64,000 nt of DNA from assembly GCA_035041965.1 (NCBI GenBank), contig JAPYMA010001520.1, positions 62,001 through 126,000 on the forward strand, written 5' to 3'. Under the pieces are notes generated by a model. The model saw nothing but the letters and a program-made list of their open reading frames with translations. It was not told the origin of the DNA and did no database searches. This document shows, in pieces, positions 13,101 to 25,100 of the stretch (its first letter is position 1; each line of letters begins with the position of its first letter). Both the position numbers and the translations under genes were made by a program. The stretch is from Anisakis pegreffii. Taxonomy: Eukaryota > Nematoda > Chromadorea > Rhabditida > Anisakidae.

Positions 13101-16100
13101 GCCGGATCAATAGCCGGTAGTTGACGACCGTACGCGAAACGATCCGTAACGTAGGCCTTGCCCTCGTACACCCAACCGGTGTAGATATCCGAATTGGCCA
13201 TATTGCCGTCTCGCGAGAAACCGATTCCGGTCCATCGCCCCACCTCTTTAGCGGTGATTTCGAAGCGCACATCCTTCCTCGACATACTGTACTCCCATTT
13301 CGCTATATAGTCACAAGCAGCACCCTCGCAACCGGTCGGGTAACGGAATTCGGTTTCACATGAACTCGTTGCTGAAATATTTTACAATTCGTATATCCCG
13401 TGCCAGTATTTCTATTATCATTATTTAATTATTCATTACTTAATATCATTAGTTAAGTTTGAGTTATTATTTATTATTCAAGATCGGCTGAATTATTTAT
13501 TATTTGAGATTATCACTATTTTCATTGCCTATTATCATTATCATTACCTATTATCACGATCATTATCATTACCGTCACTTTTTATCGTAATTTCAGAAAT
13601 CGATTGATAAATTCAAATGTTCAATTTTTTTCATTACCTTTCATACTGTTTCATCAAAATACTCAGCGATTTCACATTTTTTTCACCATCGAAAATATTA
13701 TGTTGATGAAAATATAAAACAAATGTTGCATCAAGCTATGCTTCCATAAAAAGAATTAAACTTGTCGATGCAGAAATTGAAAGGCTTGATAAATATTTAC
13801 GTTGTATTGTCTGAGGAGCCGTGCAACTCCTAATGCAGACCTTCTTTTCGGAGACTTGCGGTGTAGCGATATGCTTCATTAATTGTCCGTTCTGAAATAA
13901 ACACAATCTATCATGTTCTCTTCACAAAAACGGTTGTTTAAATAGAATGCAAGAACTTTGAGTAGAATTCGGAAGATATAAAGATGTCTTTCAGGATGTT
14001 GTAGTCCAAACAAACTGAATATGAGGCGATACAACAGGAATTAAACCAAAAATTCCCATACCACTATTGCTAAAAAATGAAATGATACAGAAGGGAGTCC
14101 ACTTACCGCATCCAGTCGTCCACCCGATACTGGGAACAAGAATTTATAGCAAGTAGTATCCGAGAAACGATGATCAGCCTTGCGATCGCCTGTATCACGC
14201 TTCCTTGTGAATTGTGCTCGAAGCATGCCGTTCACATGCGTTCCCACAACGGTCGGTGTGTAGACATTCTGCTCGGAATCCTCTCGCGGCGGTCCATATC
14301 CAGTGCTGTACATATCGTGAAGTGTCAACTGGCCATTACGACTTTTCACAATAATGAAATCGGCTTCCATCTAAAAATTTAAACGTTCATTTGATTTGAT
14401 TGTATCATAATTGCAAAAAGTTCAATTGCCATCACACGCACACTAACGAAAATATCGTTGAAAATACCCCCTTAAACTGATTCTCAACTCAGCTGATACT
14501 ATCCTTTTTTGAAGTTTTTTGAACCAAACTATCTTCCGCGAACGAAAGGGTTCGATTACCAAACCTTGAGATTTACCCAACTTTGATGTAATTGAACGAT
14601 TAAACGATTTGATACATCAATACATCAACTCGAAGCAATCCATTCAGGCGTGTTGTTGTGAAGAATGTGAAGAAATAAGTGAACAAATCGCTCAGTCAGT
14701 TAACAAATCGCTCAGTCTCACCATAGTTCCAGTCGGTGAGAAGCCAATACCAGTCCACCAATTCGACGGTGCTCTTGTCTCGACCGAGAACTCAATCTCA
14801 TCAGTATCATCCAAATAGTTCCACGACACCCGATAGTCACAGTCTCGACAACCAACCGGCCATCGCCAGTCACCGTAACATACATCACCAACCACATCTA
14901 CAAATGTTTCAATATTGGAAGTTATTTTGACGACAATCAGCGAAACCGTTTCGAAAATGAAAAAATATTCCTGTGAATACAGTTAAGAATCTCTGATATT
15001 TATGTGTGTACGATTTAAAAATTGGTTCACTTTTACACGATATTGGGTTTATCTTAACAGATAATGTGATGAATAATCAAGACAAGCTTTCCAGATGCAA
15101 TTTAAAGAAAACGTTATACATAAGCTTAATCTTTTTCTTTGTTTCTTTCTGTGTTTACTGTCGGACTGAAACAAATTGCGGAACAATTTTTAGAAATTTA
15201 TGAATTGAACAAATATGCAAGCGAATAAACACTTGGCGTACTGCTATCATAAACAATAAATTCAGGCTTTTGTTTAAAATTCTGAATACGACTGCCATAT
15301 AAACTAATCGTAAACGTGCAAATCAATGAAAAAACTGGTACTTACTGGATTCTTTATCAGTTGAATTCAGTAAGTTATGCGATGTAAGTGCTGCAGGTCT
15401 TTGCGTTTGTTGTTTGCCGGATTGTTGTGGATACGCAGATTTGACTGCAGATGCGCGAATCGGTGGGAAGGCTGGCTTACTGCTGCTGTCGATGACTGCA
15501 TCCGATCGCACTTCGTCGATTTGTGGTTCAATTACAGAGATATCTTCGATGGCCTCTGATGGACTGTGAGTTGTTGTATGTTTCGGTTTTGCAGTTGCAC
15601 TCGATGCACTCGCTGAAAGGTCACTTTTCATTAAAATAATTATTGTGATGAACATTTCTAGATTCTGGCTGAAATGCCAGCATCATTCATTCGGCTTCAA
15701 CATAAACTTGTGCGGCATTAGCTTGTTTGATACATTTTAGCAAGATCCTCATAATATATCTTTTTCATGGTTAGCTTATTATTCTTGCCATTATTACTAT
15801 CACCATTACCTTTATTACTTGTATGCTGATTATACTAATGGTTTAAATCTATTACTCTTACTATCATCATTATACTATTCTTATCAGTAATATCATTAGA
15901 ATCAAAAACAAGGCAGTATGCATTATTAAAGATATCAATTATGAGGAATCATTATAACTACTAGTTGAACGAAAAAGTAAGCAAAAAGCAATCGAGATCA
16001 ACAATATAAGCATAGAGATGTGTAAGATAAAAAGCGAAGTCAAAATCAGATAGAAATGGCTGACAGGATAAAATAAATCAAATAAAAAATAACATAAAAA

Positions 16101-19100
16101 TAACTCACATGGACAATCGCCCCAAAAGATGCATTTATCCTTCATACGAGCATATCCTTCCAGACATGCACACGACGGTTTAGAACAGGCAGCACATGGC
16201 GCTCTTGAGAATACCTTTAAGAATCTGCATTAAATGCGCTCATGAAATGTACCATTAAATAATCTGATATGATCGCATATGAATACACCAATGGGTAAGT
16301 ACTCTGATAAACTTATCGCATCGAATTTCTTTGAATAATCCATACAAATCCATTAACTTTTGTATAAACTTTCGAAAAATTTAATTATCTGAATAACTTG
16401 AATACCTGCAATACAAACATTCCCACCTTACAGCTTCACACTACATTTCTAACGAAGAGACTCCGCTAGTATCAATTATCAAACGGAAACTTTTTACAAA
16501 GACATGAAAATATAGTGGATTAGGAATACACAATGTATTACAGATAATGCAAAAAGAATACACGTTCAGTATCGAATTAAATGCAAATACATTGAATCAA
16601 GTACTCATTATCAAAATGGAACTAAAATGCATACCGTATCACAGTTAGGTTCACAAGCCCGACCACACGCATTGATCGTTTCATTGATTCCACAAGTTAG
16701 CGTATCAACTGTTGCGTCTCGATTAGCTGCTGCTCGATTGGTCGAGATTTCAGCGGTACGTGATGATCGACTATCTGAAGTTGTTGCTGCCTCCTGAGGT
16801 GTTGTTTCCTCAGTGGTTGTGCTCAGTGCCGTTTCATTTGCAGTCGCTTGCTCGACAGCCCAATGCTCTTCGAGATCTGTAATCAAAATGTTGATTACAG
16901 CATTTCGTATCAAAAGTCCAGCAAATCCTCACAGTCAGCTATCATTATTACCGAATATGAATTTAAAACTGTCATCAATATTCTGCATGGTGAATGTTCC
17001 ATCACTGAATATACTATACAGTAACTGAATTAATTGAATTCAATAAGTGATAATTCATTTCATGTGATTCAAGTGATAAATAAGCGATAATTCATGAATT
17101 CATTTCACAGCGATAATTTACAACTGCTGACGGAAAATGAATCAAATACCCAAATGAATAATTCGTGCTTTTCATGGGCAACTCTCTTCACAATGCAATC
17201 AAATGAAAATCTTGAAATCGGAACAAAGAGATTAATGAATTAACGCAATAAGTGACTTCAATTCAAAGAAACAAACTTGGACAATCGCCCCAGAAGATGC
17301 ATTCGCCTTTGTAACGAACGTAGTTATCGGCGCATGTGCACGATGGTGTGTCACACCTGGCCGGACACGGCGATGTATCGTACATATTCTCGCAGGTCGG
17401 TTCGCATGCCACACCGCATTTGGCCCATGTTGAATTGGCCGCACATTCAACTTCCACCTAAAAATTCAAAAAATTTTCATTTAAAGTTAGCTGATATGGG
17501 GCGAGATGTTATGGGAGGGTTTTTCGTTACATATTTGTCTTATAAGAATCACAACTTCAGCTCTTCAAGATCTAAAGTCTAAAATTTTTATTTTATGACT
17601 TATTTTACCTCACCAGTCCTAACTTGTCATTGATCAGTCCTTCTATCTTATCAATATTTATCCTACTGTTAATATCTTGCAACTGAAGAGTTATCTTATC
17701 ATATCAAAAAACTACGGTGATTTGCAGATTATTTTATCAATCAATCGTTGATTGGTACCAATACGCGCAAATAGTCGCTTCCTCAACAAATATGACACTA
17801 TCAACAAACTTTTGCGTAAATTCGCATTGTTTTTGCATAAAAATCTCATATTGGTCCAATGGAATCTAATAAAGGATTTTCCTTAAGAAGGAGGATTTTC
17901 TCAATGGAATTTCCCTACGGATCTAACGAACTGTTACTCTCGCTGATTTGCAAATATGATAAAAACATGAAAGTTTCAGCAGGTAAAATATGAGATTGAA
18001 AGATAAAAACGATGGAAGTTGATTACCTCATCGGAACAGAAATGGAACGGTACACAAGTATTGTTCTCGTTCGAGACACGTACGAAACCTTCTTTGCAAA
18101 TACACTTCGGAGTACCACAAGTCCGTGGACAATTCGGAATTGTTTCCGGATAACGTGTCCAATCGCAAGACGCTTCACATTGCCTGGTGAACTCAGGACA
18201 CTCGGTGTACTCCTCATTCACTCCACAAACACCTAAAAACGCACTTTGACTTAATGAGAACTCAGAAGCATTGCTTCAGTTCATTCGATTAAAATTTACT
18301 GAAACGAAGCAAATGATTATACGTTTTAGAAAACGATTACATACGGATGAATCGTGGTTAAAGTTGATTTCTGCACTGAAACATTCATAAGAAACCTTTT
18401 AAAAGGGATCCAAAATATCAAACAATTTACCAGCAGCAGAAGATTTATTTTTGACGATTGGTTCAATGGGAAGTGATGATTTGATTGGCTTCCTGAGCGC
18501 ATCCTCCTCATCGATTCTATCAGCAATCTGTTTTGTGTTCTCAACAGCACCCAATTTGCTCCTGCTAAAGCCGAGCGAACTTAAAGCTGGACATGAATTC
18601 GATGCGTTCACCGGTCTCCATCCGATACCAGCCCACGAATCGCTTTTGAATTTCAGTACCACTTCCAATTCATCCTGAAATTTATCTTTTCTTCTAGTAC
18701 AAGTCTTCTTTCATCTTAAATCTGATTTCGTTTCCAATGCCTCCGTTAATTCATTCTGCTTTAAATCCTTGCATTTTGAATGCTCAAAATGAAGGCAACA
18801 TCTCTCCACAACATAATAATTTTCTTATAATATACTACTCACGATTATGAAATAATCTGAAATCTCTCATCTAAAGCTTTCAAAAAACTGTAATGGTTAT
18901 CGGTTATAATGTCGAATATCAAATATGTCAAATGTCAAAAATGTCAAATGTCAAATGTCAAAATGTCAAAAAACTGTAATAATGTCAAATACCAATCAAA
19001 CAAAAAGGTTAAATTACTGAATAATAGCAATTACTGATTAAACAAAAGGAAGAGTATTTTGATGTGAACAAAACTATTATAATTGTGAGAGATATTCGAA

Positions 19101-22100
19101 ATGCGCTGATTATATTATAAAGTCGATCCATCAATCAAACCCGTAGGTAATTTATCTTCGACATAGGCAATTCATGAAGTGATTTACTCCCAATGAATAA
19201 ATGATGAATAAATATATCAAATAGACAGATCTATCGCCCAAACATCTCAATTAACCCATAAATATATTCTCTTCTATCGTCAATAAAACACCTTTTCGTA
19301 AATCTCGTTCACTGATCATGAATATCTGGTCAGTTCTATTCCGATAGTGTCCAATAAATCTAGCATTGAAACTCTATGATACCAACCAACATCAACATCA
19401 CTATCAATATCATTATCAATAGGATATAAATCAGTTATAAATGATGGCAGCGTCGGTCAAGGTCTCGCCTCGTCCCATACAATACTTTCTTACAGAACCT
19501 TACAATCGCATATAATACTGATATAATACAACAAAATGTGTTATCATATGACTAACCTATCAAATATCTGATACAATATCGTTTAGAACATGATATAATA
19601 ATTACTGAAAGTATTCGTGCAATCTCACCCTGTCAAATCTTTTCGATTACAGATAATTAACGATTAGTTACAATTGCAACAACTTCCTCTCATTGATAAT
19701 CTTCACATTCTTTAGTTATCCCATATCAACAAGGAGATTAGACATTATATGCCCCCCTCCCCTTCGGTGATACGAATAATCATAAGACGAACGGCTGCTT
19801 CAGTCGACTACATCATCAGACATAAGTACAGCTTAGAGTGATAATAACAAGTGAAATATGAATGAAGCTAAGAGAATAAGAATAATCAAAGCAACAAATG
19901 CTTAGTGAAACGCACCCCCACAATTCGCCAGTAGATTCTATCCCGATCTGGTCCAACCTCACGCAGTTCGTACAACTTCGAATCAAATTCAGGATCTCTT
20001 GTGAACGATTTTGTCTCTGAATGAAAAAATGTTATTCTTTAATTAATCGTAAACCTTTGTACTCATCAATGAAATGGAACAACTGAGAGAGAGTTTCATC
20101 TATATTCTAATGTTGAATTTTTTGAGGTACATGCACATGAAAATAAGTCAAATTCTACTAGATTCTAGCTATATTCATGTGTAATGTATAACACAGGGGT
20201 TCCCATACAGGGAAAGAAATGTTACCCATTTTTGAATAATTTTGGGTGTCAGGAGGTAATGGAAGGGACCGGGAAATTAGTTCGGACGTTATGCGTGGAA
20301 ATAATAAATTATTGTAGCGAGAGGGGGGGGGGATAATGACGGCCTGCCAGACCATCGAAGAGAAAAATGGACCACTGGTATAACAGAATTTGAACCAACC
20401 ATGAGCACAATGCTGTCCAAAGTATCCATTCGCACAAAAACATTGCTTAGATACTTCTGCTCGGTCATCAAACGTCACACATTTACCATGCTTTCCACAC
20501 TCATCACCAGCCGAACATTCGACTGGAATGCATCAATGAGAATAATAGCAAACAACAATATTCCATGATACAATAGTAACTAGTAATGAGATCATAGCGT
20601 CAACAGTTACTAATACCAACTGATACGTATTGATTGCTTGAACTGATAGCAACAATTTAATAGTAATATCACCACTGAACTATCAACATTAATAATGAGA
20701 ATGAGTGTGGTGAAAGTATTTTGAATTTGTCGATCAATATAGTTAGAATAATGAGAATATATAGCACTGATAATATAATGAAAATATAATATGAAATTGA
20801 TATTGATGATAATGAAAATATATTATAATATATAATGAAATATAATGAAAATACATTATAATGATATTTACAATGATAATATTCTATATCTTACCCTAGC
20901 AATTAAAAATCGAATGCATACAAATAAACTAAAGAAATTGAGTCGGATGTGTTCAAGATTAATCACATCAGATTCGTCATAATCGTATTCAAATAAGATT
21001 GAAATTCGAACGATTATGAATGTCAATATCTACTCATAAATAGTAATTTTTGCCGATAACCCCGATTAAATAACAAATTTGCGTTGAAATCAACAAAATA
21101 TTTGACTTTGAATAGTTAAGAAACGATGAAATTGGACATGAGAGATGACTCAGATTAACCCAAAAAAGAGCGATTAAAGATGCATTCAAACCTCGACGAT
21201 AGCAATTTTCATCGGCGAAAGCTTCATCACAAACGCACGTTCCATTCTTCCTTGAGCCGTGCTCACCACATGTGGGACCATCTTCAATATCTGAAAGCAA
21301 TACCAGTTATGCAACACGAAACTTATCTGTGATACATTAACAATCAATTGAAAATGACAATCAATGACAATGACAGTCAATCATTGGCAATTATCTGTGC
21401 TTATTCAATTTAATCTTGTCACAACCGTTTACCATCTTAATGAAATCACAAATTTGCACGAAACATCTCATAAACTGAATAGGAGAATATAAATAATTGA
21501 TTTTGATAATTTGATAGTCAGTAATTTTGACTATTTTGATAATTTGATAATTTGATTTTGATAGTCATGCAGTAATTTCAGCGTACGCAACTTGTCCATA
21601 ACGTTGTGTTTCTCGTTTCAGAAACAAACTCATGAAAATTTATATTGTCAAAGCCATTTATTTGACTCATCTCATAAATATTGAAATAATTTTGAATACC
21701 GTCGAAAGTTGACATACAATCTCGCTCACTGAACATTAAGAAATAATCTAAACACCGATGATTGCAAAGTTTCGAATACTTTATTACCGAACTGAATGTC
21801 ATAGCTAATTGCAGTTTCAATCAACATATCATGATGCCATGCAAATCACTTCAATATCTTATAATAACTCTCAGAAAAACTCAAAAAAACCACGAACTTT
21901 CAACAATATTCACGTCAGCACACGAATAGAACTCAAATTCACGTCCATGCTCAGTTGCTTGCCTTACCAACCGAAGAGCACACCTCGTGCACTCCAGTCC
22001 TTCAGGTAGTTCGAGCACTTCACTTGTTTTCCTGAATATTTCTTCAGTACAATTACTACCCTAATGTACAGCATTATGATAAGGTTACAGTTGTCACTGT

Positions 22101-25100
22101 TTTATATAACTATCAAATGTCGTATCGCATTACATACTGCATAATTATTCCAATTAAAGTGTATGTTATATTATCACAGTATTCAATTACATCATAAAAT
22201 TAACTTCTTCAAATTTAATGCTCTACCAGCATTCTATGTTACTTTATTGTATCGCATCATGATACAGTACAATTGATATTTTTTGAATAAAGGTTGATGA
22301 ATCATATGTACAGTATGTTGTGAAGCATTCCTTTGATAGTGAACCCACATAATCAGTGAGTTACCTGGATTACCTGCATTACCTGGATTGGCCAGGTTAT
22401 CAAACGTTTATAACGTTGCTGGCCACAATGCTCGCGCTTCCGTGCAGCACATTTATCACTCTCTTCTTACATGCCAACCTAATAGGCAAACTATAGCATG
22501 AAATACATTCTGGATGTTAATAAAGACTTACGACGTATCATTCACACCCACAAAATTTGTTCCATCCGTGAGCAGTGCGATCGTTTCATCGGTTTCATCC
22601 AGCAGTTCGATTCTGTAGCCACCCTGAAGTACGCAAAAACTTTCGATGCAGAATCAACTCGCTCACGAAACTTTTCATTCAACACCTCATGAATGTCCAT
22701 CCCTATTTCCAAAAAATCCCAACTTTCTTAATCGCTTCAATTACCAAACCATTCATTAATATAGTTCCTCTAAGATACTCCCTTCAGAACGCTCTTTTTT
22801 AAGAATTGATTGCACTCAACTCAAAACTGAAGCGATTTGTTATTTCTACAAATATATCAATTTCGATATCTATTTGCACAAACAAACGCACACCCAAATA
22901 GTTGCTCAAAAAAACAGTCTGTTACACTCTCATGTAATCGATCATAAATTTGAACAAGATCTGCTATGATTAATCATTTTTTTAGTGCTTCAGCTTGTTC
23001 AACTGACATTCGGAATGAAATAATAAATTTTTGAAATAATATGACGAAGGCAGCGAAGTTTAAGATGGTCAAAACAAGTCCGTTTAGAACATAATAAAAG
23101 AAGTCGTTATTACATATTCCTTATTTTATTACTTGCAATTCACGATGCGTTTGTTTCACTTTCACATTATCGCATCAAAAAGTTGCGATTGATTCTTTAG
23201 GTTCATCAAACTATGACAACTCATCAAATAATCTCGTAAAAATTCGCATCGAAAAGTCCAAAAAAGATTTCAATCTCAAAAAAGTTCATTGTAAAAATTT
23301 GCTCCGAATGATTAAACGCATAAAATCATTGATGTGACATGGATTGACTGCCTTAAATTTCATCATCGTCGTTATCACGAATTTATTGATGATCTTACAA
23401 AGAGAAAGCGCAATTCAAATGACTCAAATTACGCAATTGAGCACAAGTTTTTGAGCGAATAAACAATTAAATAAATATTTCGCGAACTCGATTACCAGCT
23501 CCTTTCAACAGGTTATTTGAACAAATGCTGTAGACAATTAACGCAAAAATTTATGGCTCGAAAGAAATTCAAACGTCAGCGATTAGTCAAACTCAACAGA
23601 TTGTTATCTGTTGTGTTCAGCATTGCATTTCCTGGGAATGCACCCACTTTCACATATTTATGGACATTTTGTAACTCTGTCATTTTCGAACAATGCAAAA
23701 TCAACTGGCTCACGAAACATTCCATTCGAAGTCATGACTGTCCATCTCTATTTCCAAAATACCCAATCAACATTGCTTTTTGGATCGCTTCAATTATCAA
23801 ACCATTCATTAATATAGTTCCTCTAAGATACCCCCTTCAGAATGTTCTTTTTCAAAGAATTGATTGAACTCAACTCAAAACTGAAGCGATTCGTTATTGG
23901 GTATTCAGTTGGGTTGTTTAAAACGATGCAAATCTTTACGAAATGATTGATTCGCAATAGAATTTCAATACTAAATGGCAAAAAGTGCTTAAAAAATTTA
24001 CATGGTAAGGGGCAGACGAGAACCACGTGACATTGAGCGGTTGTCCAGAACGAATCCATACGGACGAAGTATCTGAAGTTTATCAAATTAAGAGCATGAA
24101 AATTCATTGTATTGAAGAAGGCAAAACTGCATTACGAGATTTCAAATTCTCTATCTGATTGTAAGATAGAGAAATTGAAATCTCATAATGCAATTTGCAA
24201 ATAATCTCATTGATTTGCAAATATTGCTAACAAGCGATTTCTGCAGCTATCAAACATTATTTAATAGAAGAGCGATTTCTGAGCAATGCGAATCGGTGAT
24301 TCCCAAATGCCCGCTAAGCAAATGAATGACGACTGTTCAGTTGTTACCATTCCATCGTTAGATCATAAATGGAGTGAACCCCGCTCGAAGTTTAGAAACT
24401 AATTTTCATGGTACCTATGCAAAAATACAATAGCGTACAGTTCGCATAGCAAACGCGATCTATCACAGTCTAAATCCAACTTTACTGCAATTACTCAAAA
24501 TTATCCTTCCCAGTTCCATCATCCTTAAGAAAAGGTTCTTTTCCAGGAAATGATGTATTTTTTGTTAGCGTATCGCAGAATGATTCCTTCTATAATTTAT
24601 ATATTTAACCAGCAAATCCAACTCAATACGAGTTTATGCCTCTTTGTTATCATCAATATAGCTAATATCACATTCTTCCTTCTTTGATATTCTTCTTTCC
24701 GCGCAGCTAACGATACCAGCGTTGGGAGTCACCGGTCTTTATGAAATTCTGTTATCACTGATCAATACCTAATATTAGTTTATGCCTCATCATTCTTTCC
24801 ATAATATTCATTAATGCATTTGTTTGTTTGTCTGTGCAAATTCAACGATAATTGTTATGAGCGTAATTAAACGATGAATTAATCAATTCATTAACTGAAT
24901 GTTGATTTCTTAATGAAGTGTGAAATATAAAACTTTACAAGGTCAGTTAGAAGGCGATAATTCAAGTCGGTATGCATATTCTCTTATTAAATGGCATAGA
25001 ATTATGTCAAACGTGGCAAATTTTTCAAAATCTAGTAAACCTCTTAACCTCAACAAATGATTTAAGTCAACAGACCGTGAACTTGTGATTAAATTGAAAA

